A stretch of 64,000 nucleotides of DNA from UBA1930 sp943371535. GTDB lineage: Bacteria; Bacteroidota; Bacteroidia; Chitinophagales; Chitinophagaceae. The translations under genes were made by a program, and so were the position numbers. Below are positions 8,406 to 16,862 of this stretch, piece by piece (within the stretch, counting starts at the first letter, position 1; every line of letters begins with the position of its first letter). The stretch covers positions 53,605 to 117,604 of the forward strand of contig CALRVE020000008.1 in assembly GCA_943371535.1 (NCBI GenBank), read 5' to 3'. The notes beneath the pieces are model-generated. The model did no database searches. It saw only the letters and a program-made list of their open reading frames with translations, and was not told the DNA's origin.

Positions 8406-11288
8406 TTATTGGTTAATTATAAATTTTTGTACGTTTCGTTTACCATTTATTGTAGTTTCTAATAAATACATTCCACTACTTAGTTTCTTTACATTCAATC
8501 CATTGCTATTGAGTTGTAATTGATGTTTACCTTTTGCTTTAAATCCACTAAATAAATTGGCAACTTTTTTTCCGTTAAAATCCATTACTGCTATATTTAT
8601 TTTCCCACTTTCCATTAATTCATATTCTATAACAGATAATTGATTGGCAGGATTTGGATACAACTTCAACTTTGTATTTCCTAAATTATTATTGATGTTG
8701 ATAATTGGTGTAACTACTGTTCCACTTACATTTCTATCTGTATACACATAATATTCTCCAGGTTGTAACAACAAACTTTGGGACGACCCCGTAGCAGTAA
8801 AAGTGGTACCCGTTAAATAACTATACCAAGTACCTGCAACAGGAAAAGTTACTGAACCCGTTTGTGCTTGTATATCAAAATTGCCCATTACTAAAACTCT
8901 TAATCCAGGTTCATTTAAAATCATCCATTTAAAGCCACTTCCTAAACTCCAAGTAACATTACTTGTAGTAAATGTTGAACTATAAGTTGGTGTAATTTTT
9001 AAACGCAACATGGCAGAATATACATCGTACAAAGCTCTACGATTGGCGTTGCTATAATAATCCCATTTAATGGGTTTTGGATTGGTTCTGCAATCATTAC
9101 TAATGGTATTATTTTCACAATGATTAATAGAAAAATCGTAGCCCGTTTCGCCAAATTGCCACAACATTTTTGGTCCTGGAATTAGAGCCCAAAAAGCAGT
9201 AGCCATTTCGTTTCTTTTCAATGCAGTATTTACATCTTTTACATTGTACGATACGTTGCTATTGCCAAATTGTACATTTTTATACATCAATCTTTCTTCA
9301 TCATGGCTTTCTTGATAAGTAATTAAATGAGGATTGGTCCATCCACGGTTTGTATGAATACCAGATTGAAAATTAGATTCTGAGTTAAAACCCATTGTAG
9401 CTTGGTTGAAATTGTGGTTTGAATTTCCCCACAACAACATACCATAATTAGCCAATTCAATTTCTTCGTTATTGGCTGCAAAATGTTCTAAAATGCAATA
9501 AGTACCTGGTGCTGCTGCTTGCATTTTATCGTAAATACGTTTCCAAATAGCAATTCTACTAGCGTCATAATTGCCCCAAGCTCCTACATTATTTGGATTG
9601 TTTACTTGTGTAAACCCTTTAGATAAATCCCACCTAAATCCATCAATTTTATACTTTACCAACCAATGTTCAACAACTCTATCTACAAAGTCTCTGCTAG
9701 CTTGCGTTTCATGATTAAAATCGTAACCCACATTAAATGGATGTCGTGCATCTGGATTAAACCATGGACTATTGGTAGCTGGTTTTCCTGCTGCTGCATC
9801 CCAATACATTTGTACCATTGGGCTTTGACCAAATGAATGATTCAATGCCATATCAATTACTACAGCCATACCCATTTTATGGCAAGTATCAATAAATGCT
9901 TTTAATGCATTTTCAGTACCATAAGCTTTATCTGGAGCAAAGTAATAACTAGGATTATAACCCCAACTATTATTGCCTTCAAACTCATTAATTGGCATTA
10001 ATTGTACGGTATTAATACCCAATCTTTTTAAGTAGGATAATGAATCTCTTAAAGTATTCCAATTTTGTGCTGCAATAAAATCACGTACCAATAATTCGTA
10101 AATAGTTAAGTTCTTTTTATCTGGTCTTGTATAGTTGGTGGCTGTCCAAGTATATTGCGGTTTTGCTGTTTGAATAATACTTACAATGCCCGATGTTTTA
10201 CCAACAGGATAAGGTTTTAAATTAGGATAAGTTGCAGCAGTAATATATTGATCGTTCCAAGGATCTAATACTTTTTCTGTATTATAATCGGCTACTTTTA
10301 AATTGCCATCAATCACATATTGATAAGCATATTCAGCACCTGGAGTTAAGCCTGTAATTCTTGTCCAAAAAAGGTTTCCATTAACCGATTTTTTTAATTG
10401 GAAGTTTACATTTTCTGTCCAATTATTAAAATCTCCAATTACTGCAACACTACTTTTTAACGGTGCATAGAATAACAATGTAACAGATGTATCACCTGCT
10501 TCATAATTAATTCCTTCTTTTAAGCCTGCTGGAGGATCTTGCACCACAGAAGGAGGAGCAACAAAAAAACTTAACGTATCTCTTTTTGTTACTGAACCAC
10601 TTACAGCTTCTGCAATAATTTGTTGTGTACCGCCAGCAGCAATATTTTGAGCTCCTGAAATTTGTGTTGCTGCAGTTGCTGTAGATATCTGAGAGCCGTT
10701 ATAAAATAGTTTTAAACTAGCAGTTTCAGATGCATTGGCTGTAATGGAAACATTATTACCAACTGCCCAATTTACAAACTCTGGTTGTACATTAAAAGTG
10801 GGTTGCTTTAATGGATTATCGATTCTAATATTTAATCCTGGCTCGTATACACTTATGTACATGTCACTTCCATCAGTATTTCTTTGCACTCTTGCACCAG
10901 TACCACTTCTAAAAAGAATAGCAATTTTTAATATTTTTTCTGAAGGATTGGTAATACCAAAATAAGCTCTTAAACCACCGGTAATAGTGTACTTCCATTT
11001 GTTGGCACTTATTTGTGGTGCATTTGCAGCTGTATTGGTAGTGCCCCATGTAAATTTTGAATATTTCCAATCGCTTGACGATGTACTTGCAGTAGTAATG
11101 CAACCAATATGCACGTACACATCGGTTATAGGTGTATAATCTTTTAACCCTTGATTCCCTTTTGTAGCATCACATGTAATTTCTATAGTAGGAGAAGCTT
11201 CTTGAATGAAGCTGGGAGACCAACTTAACAGCTGTGCACTGCCAGTTAATGACAGTAACAAACATGTTATAAAAATTCCCATTTTCAT
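8406..11288 (-). CDS. Secreted GH13 alpha-amylase with CBM48-like and T9SS sorting domains
   Basis: 960 residues. Signal peptide 1-19; two N-terminal beta-sandwich regions (about 25-245); a CBM48/E-set domain (about 258-350, VAVIGDFNNWTENVNF); then a GH13 barrel. The conserved regions are DMALNH (479-484), GFRWD with nucleophile Asp 554, ILEH with acid/base Glu 601, and SHDEER with Asp 663. All three carboxylates are present. The last ~85 residues (KLYPNPANQ ... SGMYLLETTINGK) are a type A T9SS C-terminal sorting domain, so the enzyme is exported and probably anchored at the surface. It would cut alpha-1,4-glucans for the downstream SusCDE importer. Exact specificity (amylase or pullulanase-like) is not settled by eye. 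Two operator-like inverted repeats lie just upstream. Confidence 0.92.
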   Translation of the reverse strand: MKMGIFITCLLLSLTGSAQLLSWSPSFIQEASPTIEITCDATKGNQGLKDYTPITDVYVHIGCITTASTSSSDWKYSKFTWGTTNTAANAPQISANKWKYTITGGLRAYFGITNPSEKILKIAILFRSGTGARVQRNTDGSDMYISVYEPGLNIRIDNPLKQPTFNVQPEFVNWAVGNNVSITANASETASLKLFYNGSQISTATAATQISGAQNIAAGGTQQIIAEAVSGSVTKRDTLSFFVAPPSVVQDPPAGLKEGINYEAGDTSVTLLFYAPLKSSVAVIGDFNNWTENVNFQLKKSVNGNLFWTRITGLTPGAEYAYQYVIDGNLKVADYNTEKVLDPWNDQYITAATYPNLKPYPVGKTSGIVSIIQTAKPQYTWTATNYTRPDKKNLTIYELLVRDFIAAQNWNTLRDSLSYLKRLGINTVQLMPINEFEGNNSWGYNPSYYFAPDKAYGTENALKAFIDTCHKMGMAVVIDMALNHSFGQSPMVQMYWDAAAGKPATNSPWFNPDARHPFNVGYDFNHETQASRDFVDRVVEHWLVKYKIDGFRWDLSKGFTQVNNPNNVGAWGNYDASRIAIWKRIYDKMQAAAPGTYCILEHFAANNEEIELANYGMLLWGNSNHNFNQATMGFNSESNFQSGIHTNRGWTNPHLITYQESHDEERLMYKNVQFGNSNVSYNVKDVNTALKRNEMATAFWALIPGPKMLWQFGETGYDFSINHCENNTISNDCRTNPKPIKWDYYSNANRRALYDVYSAMLRLKITPTYSSTFTTSNVTWSLGSGFKWMILNEPGLRVLVMGNFDIQAQTGSVTFPVAGTWYSYLTGTTFTATGSSQSLLLQPGEYYVYTDRNVSGTVVTPIININNNLGNTKLKLYPNPANQLSVIEYELMESGKINIAVMDFNGKKVANLFSGFKAKGKHQLQLNSNGLNVKKLSSGMYLLETTINGKRNVQKFIINQ

Positions 11289-11329
11289 TTAGGACAAGCG
11301 TTTATTATTAAGGCAATCGATGTTTAGTA

Positions 11330-11346
11330 TGTGTATTTTTAACACA
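11330..11346. promoter_or_regulatory. Operator-like inverted repeat 1 upstream of the amylase gene
   Basis: TGTGTATTTTTAACACA, a TGTGTA-N5-(T/A)ACACA repeat with one mismatch between arms. It is centred 30 bp (about three helical turns) from the second repeat and lies in the predicted 5' leader. Proposed binding site for the adjacent NrtR-like regulator. Confidence 0.55.
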
Positions 11347-11355
11347 TCTAGTATA

Positions 11356-11386
11356 CAAATGTGTATAATCTACACAATATAACCAA
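11356..11386 (-). promoter_or_regulatory. Candidate promoter of the amylase gene, spacer filled by operator 2
   Basis: Read on the minus strand, TTG (11386-11384) is followed by 20 bases and then CACATTTG (11363-11356). This fits the Bacteroidota pattern TTG-N17-23-TAnnTTTG with one mismatch in the -7 box. Operator-like repeat 2 lies almost wholly in the spacer, an arrangement expected for repression. Confidence 0.4.
11360..11376. promoter_or_regulatory. Operator-like inverted repeat 2 upstream of the amylase gene
   Basis: TGTGTATAATCTACACA: perfect 6-bp arms around 5 bases. Same motif and spacing as the repeat at 11330-11346 and a related copy at 12278-12294 before the regulator gene. It overlaps the predicted amylase promoter. 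Confidence 0.6.
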
Positions 11387-11460
11387 AAAAAAGTTTATCT
11401 TTTTTTTAACTTGTTTAATTAAAATCCCTACTTATGAAAGAAAAGCAAAACAATCATAGA

Positions 11461-12213
11461 TTAGAAATCAATTCCAATCCACTTACGCTTATTTTTTTCA
11501 TATTTCTCAAAATCAAACTTGTACAACTTACCCGGGCGGTGAGGTACATCTTCTTCCATTTCACCAACATCAATTAATAAATCCATTGAAGCAAATTTTT
11601 TACGGAAATTTCTTCTATCGAGTGTTACACCTAAAATGGCTTCATATAAATTTTGTAATTCTCTTAATGAAAACTTATCGGGTAATAAGTTAAAGCCTAA
11701 AGGATGTTCTTGAATACGTTTTTGTAACCAATTATAACAATAATCCAAAATTTCTTTATGATCAAAAGCCATTTCTTTTAATGATGCAAGGCTATGCCAA
11801 TGCAATTCATTTTCATGAATTTTTAGCTGATGGTGTTGAATATTTAGTAAAGAACAATAGGCTACTGTTAAAACCCTACCACCAGGATGTCTGTTAGGTT
11901 TTCCAAAAGTTTTTACTTGTTCTAAATACACATCATCCATTCCGGTTCTATCACGCAAAATTCTATAAGCAGCTTCATCTAAATCTTCATCGTCATCAAT
12001 CGCAAAATCACCTAATAAACTCCACATGTTTTTATACACTTCAAAATCGCTTCTAATTAATAAAACTTTCAACTCATTATCATCAAAACCAAAAATTACA
12101 CAATCTACCGTAATAGGTACACGAGGATACGATGAAACCAATTGTTCAACATCTTTGATTAAACCACCATCTTTTGATTTAATTGATTCTCTTAATGCAT
12201 TATTTTTTTTCAT
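11461..12213 (-). CDS. NrtR-family Nudix-fold transcriptional regulator
   Basis: 250 residues. A Nudix fold (about 30-150) is followed by a winged-helix DNA-binding domain (about 165-250, LRELQNLYEAILG ... DRRNFRKKFASMDLL). The Nudix box is degenerate: Arg 84 is kept, but the metal-binding glutamates are replaced (Ile 85, Asp 88, Arg 89), so it should bind a ligand rather than hydrolyse it. NrtR-type regulators control NAD metabolism in many bacteria, and Bacteroidota members have been recruited to sugar catabolism (for example AraR of B. thetaiotaomicron). Here it stands directly upstream of the amylase-sus genes, and inverted repeats lie before both the amylase and itself, which suggests a glucan-locus repressor that regulates itself. 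The effector is unknown. Confidence 0.88.
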   Translation of the reverse strand: MKKNNALRESIKSKDGGLIKDVEQLVSSYPRVPITVDCVIFGFDDNELKVLLIRSDFEVYKNMWSLLGDFAIDDDEDLDEAAYRILRDRTGMDDVYLEQVKTFGKPNRHPGGRVLTVAYCSLLNIQHHQLKIHENELHWHSLASLKEMAFDHKEILDYCYNWLQKRIQEHPLGFNLLPDKFSLRELQNLYEAILGVTLDRRNFRKKFASMDLLIDVGEMEEDVPHRPGKLYKFDFEKYEKNKRKWIGIDF

Positions 12214-12277
12214 GTTGCGTAAATAGTTCTAGGGGTTATTCAAATAACACTTAAAACACAAACCTAATAAAAATAAT

Positions 12278-12294
12278 TGTGTAATTTTTACATT
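12278..12294. promoter_or_regulatory. Weaker copy of the operator-like repeat, upstream of the regulator gene
   Basis: TGTGTAATTTTTACATT: the left arm matches exactly and the right arm matches 4 of 6 bases of TACACA. It lies between the diverging regulator gene and ligA, 65 bases from the regulator start, as expected for self-regulation. Confidence 0.4.
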
Positions 12295-12345
12295 GTTGTA
12301 CAAAGAACTTTTGCGAACCTTAATTTTATGCTCTAAGAAAATTGT

Positions 12346-14523
12346 ATGTACACAAAAATTGAAACCGAGCAGTTAATAAAAACCACCAACGAATTTTTAG
12401 TATCTGTAAATGCTTTAAATACTATATCTATTGATGTAAATATTATTGAAAGTTTAAGAGCTATTTTACGTTTTCATGAGTACCGATACTACGTTTTAGC
12501 CGAGCCAATGATTACCGATTTTGAATATGACCAGCTCTATAAACTGCTTGAAAAAATTGAACAAAATAATCCTGTTTTAATCACTCAAGATTCTCCAACA
12601 CAACGTGTAGGCAGTAGCTTAAACGATGGTTTTGCAACTGTACAACATCTTGTACCTATGTTGAGTTTAGACAATAGTTACAATGCCGAGGATTTACAAG
12701 ATTTTGATAGAAAAGCAAGAGAAGCAAGTGGTTTAACTGAAATTGAATATTGCGTAGAACCCAAATTTGATGGAGCAAGCATAAGTTTAATTTATGAAAA
12801 TGATTTATTGGTTCGTGGTACAACCAGAGGAGATGGAGTTGAAGGTGATGATATTACTACCAATGTAAAACAAATACGTTCTATTCCACTATCGGCACCT
12901 TTTAGTAAATACGGCATTGAGCAAATTGAAATTCGTGGAGAAATTATAATGACCAAAAGTGCATTTGATGCATACAATGAAACACTGATACAGCAAGGGT
13001 TACAGCCAGTTGCCAATCCTCGTAATACTGCTGCAGGAAGTTTAAGAATTAAAGACCCTAAAGAAGTTGCTAAAAGAAATTTAGATGCTTTTTTGTATCA
13101 TGTAAGTTATATAGCCTCCCCAAACCCCTCCAAAGGAGGGGCTTACATGAACTCTAACAATGATAGTTCACCCAATCAAATTGAAGACTCTAAAATCCCC
13201 CTTTTGGGGGGTGGGGGGGCAACTCATTCTTCCCAACTAGAGCTTCTTTGGAACTGCGGTTTCCGTTCTCCCGAAAAAGAAAAAAGAGTAGTAAAAGGTA
13301 TTCAAGGAGTTATTTATTATGTGTTAGAATTTGAACAACAAAGAGATGAATTACCTTATGAAATTGATGGCATGGTAATTAAAGTGAATAGTATTGAATT
13401 GCAAGAGAAATTGGGTATGACTTCTCACCACCCTCGTTGGGCAATTGCGTTTAAATTTAAAGCAAGACAAGCCACCACAAAACTACTAGCTGTTGAATAT
13501 CAGGTGGGCCGTACAGGTGCTGTTACCCCTGTTGCAAAATTACAACCTGTAGCTTTAGGTGGTGTTACAGTAAGCAGTATTTCAATACATAACGAAGAAT
13601 ACATTAAAGAAAAAGATTTAAAAATTGGTGATGCTGTTTTAATAGAACGTGCAGGCGATGTAATACCACAAATTGTACAATCGTTACCTGCACAAAGAAC
13701 TGGAAATGAACAAACCATTGTTTTTCCAAAAACATGCCCTGTTTGTACTAGTGAATTATTTAAAGAAGAAGGAGAAGCAGTTTGGCGTTGCATTAATATT
13801 GAATGTGAAGCACAGGTGGTAGAAAAAATTATACACTTTGTGAGTAAAGACGCAATGGATATTAAAAGCTTTGGAGATGCCAATGTGAGAAAATTTTATG
13901 AGCTAGGTTTACTAAAAGATATACCAGGAGTGTATACTTTAGATTATTCGAAAATTAGTGGGTTAGAAGGCTTTGGTAAAAAATCAATCGACAATTTACA
14001 GTTAGCCATTGAAGCTAGTAAACAACAACCTTTACATCGTTTATTGTATGGTTTAGGAATACGATTTGTGGGAGAAACTACTGCCAAAACTTTAGCCAAT
14101 GCTGTTGAACATTTATTAGATTACACCAACAAGACGGAAGACGACTTACAACAATTAGAAGATGTAGGTATAAAAGTTGCAAAAAGTATTCGTCACTTTT
14201 TTAGTAATGAACAAAATATTGCTATGCTACAACACTTAGAAACATTGGGCTTGCAATTAAAGAATACTAAAAAAGAAGTAGTAGCAAGTGGTGGATTAGC
14301 AGGGCAAACATTTTTGTTTACTGGAACACTAGCAAAATATAAACGTAGCGAAGTAGAAGCTATGGCAGAAGCACAAGGAGGTATAATTGTAAGTGGTGTA
14401 AGTGCTAAATTGAATTATTTAGTTGTAGGTACAGATGCAGGTAGTAAGCTAGAAAAAGCTAAGAAAATAAACACCATTAAAATTATAAGCGAAGATGAAT
14501 TTTTATCGTTGGTAGAAGCTTAA
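12346..14523 (+). CDS. ligA: NAD-dependent DNA ligase LigA (with in-frame insertion)
   Basis: 725 residues, longer than the usual ~670. It contains the Ia/adenylation domain with the nucleotidyl-lysine motif KFDG (Lys 140), RGEI and NPRNTAAGSLR; an OB fold (DGMVIKVN, HPRWAIAFKFKA, VGRTGAVTPVA); a four-cysteine zinc finger (CPVC ... CINIEC); helix-hairpin-helix repeats (GLGIRFVGETTAKTLA); and a C-terminal BRCT domain (about 645-725). It seals nicks in replication and repair. Residues about 258-291 are extra relative to the family and are encoded by a palindromic repeat (13114-13220) that keeps the frame. The insertion lies in the surface linker before THSSQLELLWNCGFRSP, a variable region, so activity is probably retained. 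The extended N-terminus (about 25 residues) is also somewhat longer than usual. Confidence 0.97.
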   Translation: MYTKIETEQLIKTTNEFLVSVNALNTISIDVNIIESLRAILRFHEYRYYVLAEPMITDFEYDQLYKLLEKIEQNNPVLITQDSPTQRVGSSLNDGFATVQHLVPMLSLDNSYNAEDLQDFDRKAREASGLTEIEYCVEPKFDGASISLIYENDLLVRGTTRGDGVEGDDITTNVKQIRSIPLSAPFSKYGIEQIEIRGEIIMTKSAFDAYNETLIQQGLQPVANPRNTAAGSLRIKDPKEVAKRNLDAFLYHVSYIASPNPSKGGAYMNSNNDSSPNQIEDSKIPLLGGGGATHSSQLELLWNCGFRSPEKEKRVVKGIQGVIYYVLEFEQQRDELPYEIDGMVIKVNSIELQEKLGMTSHHPRWAIAFKFKARQATTKLLAVEYQVGRTGAVTPVAKLQPVALGGVTVSSISIHNEEYIKEKDLKIGDAVLIERAGDVIPQIVQSLPAQRTGNEQTIVFPKTCPVCTSELFKEEGEAVWRCINIECEAQVVEKIIHFVSKDAMDIKSFGDANVRKFYELGLLKDIPGVYTLDYSKISGLEGFGKKSIDNLQLAIEASKQQPLHRLLYGLGIRFVGETTAKTLANAVEHLLDYTNKTEDDLQQLEDVGIKVAKSIRHFFSNEQNIAMLQHLETLGLQLKNTKKEVVASGGLAGQTFLFTGTLAKYKRSEVEAMAEAQGGIIVSGVSAKLNYLVVGTDAGSKLEKAKKINTIKIISEDEFLSLVEA
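13114..13220. repeat. Palindromic repeat element inserted in frame within ligA
   Basis: About 107 bp bounded by imperfect, G/C-run-rich inverted arms. The left arm reads GCCTCCCCAAACCCC then TCCAAAGGAGGGGCTT. The right arm is roughly its reverse complement and ends in CCCCCTTTTGGGGGG then TGGGGGGGC. Base composition is strikingly unlike the AT-rich gene around it. Similar G-run hairpins are common as intergenic repeats in Bacteroidota (established from general knowledge). Both arms are open in the ligA frame and encode a Pro/Gly/Ser/Asn-rich loop. Confidence 0.75.
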
Positions 14524-14551
14524 CTTTACCATTCACCAAACAACCTACAAC

Positions 14552-15127
14552 ATGTTTAAGCAATTAAAAAACGAAACATGGAAACCTTTTGCTATTAAAG
14601 GTGCCGATAAACTAACCAAAAAATATATGGTTAGTAATCTTGGAAGAGTAGCTACTTATACTAAAACCTTAGAAGGCGATGGAGAGTTGGTAAAACAAAC
14701 TGGTGAAGATGTTGCTAAAGTTACTATTAGGGTAAAAGATGCATCTATACGATATATGGTTCACAGAATGGTGGCCGAAGCATTTATTAAGCCAGACAAT
14801 AAAACACAAAAAAGTGTTATACACATTAATCATAATAAAAAAGATAATAAAGCAAGTAATTTAAAATGGGCTAATCCTAAAGAAGTTACAGACCACAATT
14901 ACAATAGCAGTTCAATGCAAGGTGCATTTGAAAAAATGGCTCAGCGTTATATAGATGCTAAAAAAGGGAAAAAATTAAAATTAGCCGAAGTAATACAAAT
15001 TAAAAAGCTATTGGCTAATCCTAAACGTAAATTAAGTTATCCTCAAATTGCCGAAAAATATGGTGTCAGCGAAAGGGCAATAAGTCGTATTAAAAGTGGC
15101 GAAAATTGGGGAATGGTTACTATTTAA
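14552..15127 (+). CDS. NUMOD4/HNH endonuclease-like protein with C-terminal HTH
   Basis: 191 residues. The N-terminal NUMOD4-like motif is WKPFAIKG ... YMVSNLGRVATY (about 10-40). An HNH_3-type core follows (VHRMVAEAFIKP ... HINHNKKDNKASNLKWA, about 75-118). The C-terminal ~50 residues look like a resolvase/NUMOD-type helix-turn-helix (LSYPQIAEKYGVSERAISRIKSG). This architecture is typical of free-standing homing-type endonucleases of phage and bacterial origin. The core histidine and asparagines are kept, so nuclease activity is plausible. It starts 28 bases after ligA on the same strand and may be co-transcribed. No intron or intein is visible in ligA, and whether this is a selfish gene or domesticated is open. 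Confidence 0.8.
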   Translation: MFKQLKNETWKPFAIKGADKLTKKYMVSNLGRVATYTKTLEGDGELVKQTGEDVAKVTIRVKDASIRYMVHRMVAEAFIKPDNKTQKSVIHINHNKKDNKASNLKWANPKEVTDHNYNSSSMQGAFEKMAQRYIDAKKGKKLKLAEVIQIKKLLANPKRKLSYPQIAEKYGVSERAISRIKSGENWGMVTI

Positions 15128-15204
15128 TGTGCTTCAATTTTTTGTTCAACAACAATTTGCTTATGCCATCTTCAATTTATTATACCATTTAAATATTGAA
15201 TAGT

Positions 15205-15630
15205 ATGCTCAAAGTTTTAAAGTTTGGTGCCATTGCAGGTATACTATTATTTATAGTTAGTTATGGTGGCTTGTTTTTATCGATTCAATATTTTCCAGAA
15301 TTTTTTATTGAATACAATAACCCTTTGTTTAATTCAGATGGCAGCAGAGACCTTTTATTTTATACGCATGCTTTTGTAATCAGCCTTTCATTATCATGGT
15401 TTTGGGAACGGTTTAAAAGTTTATTTGTAGGAAATTTTATTTTAAAAGGCTTAGAGTTTGGGCTAATTTACAGCCTTGTGGCTTTATTGCCTGTTATGTG
15501 GATTACCTTTAGCTCTATGGATATTACTTTAACAATGGTAGCTAGTTGGTTTTTTTATGGCTTAATGCAAGCTGTTATAGCTGGTTTATTTTTTGCTAAA
15601 GTGAATCCGTATAAAGAACCTACTGTATAG
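15205..15630 (+). CDS. Small membrane protein of unknown function (DUF4199-like)
   Basis: 141 residues from the ATG at 15205; the frame also has a TTG three codons earlier. Four hydrophobic segments are visible (about 6-27, 49-66, 82-100 and 109-130). This layout, and the charged end ANPYKEP-like, resemble the small four-helix DUF4199-type proteins of Bacteroidota, but the resemblance is weak and I do not assign a function. It is convergent with the YceI gene, and the two 3' ends overlap by 11 bases. Confidence 0.65.
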   Translation: MLKVLKFGAIAGILLFIVSYGGLFLSIQYFPEFFIEYNNPLFNSDGSRDLLFYTHAFVISLSLSWFWERFKSLFVGNFILKGLEFGLIYSLVALLPVMWITFSSMDITLTMVASWFFYGLMQAVIAGLFFAKVNPYKEPTV

Positions 15631-16282
15631 CAGCTAAATCTAGTTGAAACTCTACATCTAAACGTTCATTGGCTCTAATCATTCCGCCTAATTTTCTTGG
15701 AGGCGTTAAATTAAAATCGGAGAAATTAATATTCTGTGTTCCTTTTAAATGAAAGGTTTTGTTGATCCCTGATGTAAATGTATAATTTACTAAAAAACGT
15801 TTCTTTACACCTGCCAATTCAATTTCAACCCAACCAAAAATATTGGTTAATGTTTTACCTACTTCGGGTAATTTAGATAGCGAAAGAAAACTGATATACA
15901 AATGCGGAAACTCTTTTGCTTTAAGTGTTTTACGCAAATCTGCAGTCATAACTGCATGTCCACAATTAAAGGTTTTAATGTCCAATGCCAATTTACCACT
16001 CATGGGTAGTAGTACTTCTTTTGTGGGTTCATTTTTATAAATGGCAATTGTATCGGGTGTAGCATAGTCGGATATTTTGCAAGAAAACTTATTAATATTG
16101 GTTGATCCATCTACTTTTAATGTTCCTCCTTTTTGCACAACCCATTTAAATAAAATAGGCGATGCGTTGTTAAATGCCATGGATATAAAAATGCAATACA
16201 TGAATAGCAAACTAGATAATATGTAAGTAAGTTTATACAAATAAGCGTATTTATATTGAACAATAAATATAAGGATAAACAA
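15620..16282 (-). CDS. YceI-like domain protein
   Basis: 220 residues. One hydrophobic N-terminal segment (about 18-38, signal or anchor) precedes a YceI/lipocalin-like domain (about 50-215), seen in LKVDGSTNINKFSCKI, KEFPHLYISFLS and SDFNLTPPRKLGGMIRANE. YceI proteins bind isoprenoid-type lipids in the periplasm in the members studied. The N-terminus is uncertain; a start at Met 28 (16201) would still leave a signal-like segment. It differs from the second YceI protein at 18228 and lies on the same strand as that gene and the porin, separated from the porin by a terminator and the tandem repeats. Confidence 0.78.
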   Translation of the reverse strand: MFILIFIVQYKYAYLYKLTYILSSLLFMYCIFISMAFNNASPILFKWVVQKGGTLKVDGSTNINKFSCKISDYATPDTIAIYKNEPTKEVLLPMSGKLALDIKTFNCGHAVMTADLRKTLKAKEFPHLYISFLSLSKLPEVGKTLTNIFGWVEIELAGVKKRFLVNYTFTSGINKTFHLKGTQNINFSDFNLTPPRKLGGMIRANERLDVEFQLDLAAIQ

Positions 16283-16315
16283 GAGAGATTTAATTTAAAA
16301 AGCCATCGCTAATTA

Positions 16316-16780
16316 TTCTTTTCAAACCGTTTACAACATTCAGCCCCAGAGTAATTTACCACGGAGTAAAGGAGTACACTAAGCAGCATACTGAAGTATT
16401 AAAGTAAAAACCATAATTACAGAACTCTGTGAAACTCCTTTGCTCTGTTGCTCTTTGATGATATTTTTGAATTCTTTTCAAACCGTTTACAACATTCAGC
16501 CCCAGAATAATTTACCACGGAGTAAAGGAGTACACTAAGCAGCATACTGAAGTATTAAAGTAAAAACCACAACTACAGAACTCCGTGAAACTCCTTTGCT
16601 CTGTTGCTCTTTGATGATATTTTTGAATTCTTTTCAAACCGTTTACAACATTCGGCCCCAGAATAATTTACCACGGAGTAAAGGAGTACACTAAGCTGCA
16701 CAAAGAAGTATTGAAGTAAAAACCACAATTACAGAACTCTGTGAAACTCCTTTGCTCTGTTGCTCTGTGGTGATATTTTC
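16316..16780. repeat. Three tandem copies of a 156-bp repeat
   Basis: The block beginning TTCAAACCGTTTACAACATT starts at 16321, 16477 and 16633, giving an exact 156-base period. The copies are nearly identical; the third differs most in its middle and at its end. Each unit carries ACCACGGAGTAAAGGAGTAC and, near its end, ACTCCTTTGCTCTGTTGCTC, so it belongs to the CACAGAG-type repeat family also seen at 45.2-45.8, 50.6, 60.3-60.6 and 63.0 kb. There is no coding frame of interest. It fills the 580-base gap between the YceI gene and the porin gene. Confidence 0.9.
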
Positions 16781-16791
16781 TGCAAAACAAA

Positions 16792-16826
16792 AACAGTCAG
16801 AATGAAACTACCTCATTCTGACTGTT
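16792..16826 (-). terminator. Terminator of the porin gene
   Basis: A perfect 14-bp stem (AACAGTCAGAATGA and its complement) with a 7-base loop, 37 bases past the porin stop. On the minus strand it is followed by TTTGTTTTGC. Confidence 0.85.
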
Positions 16827-16862
16827 GAAACAAAGAATCGTTAGAGAACTGTTATCACTCTA

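Noticed and set aside
13114..13220. Insertion in ligA considered as an intein or as a sequencing error
   Set aside because: Far too short for an intein and lacks splice motifs; the frame is intact on both sides and the arms form a coherent inverted repeat.
16316..16780. Tandem repeat considered as a CRISPR array
   Set aside because: The whole 156-bp unit repeats, with no short repeat alternating with unique spacers and no cas genes nearby.
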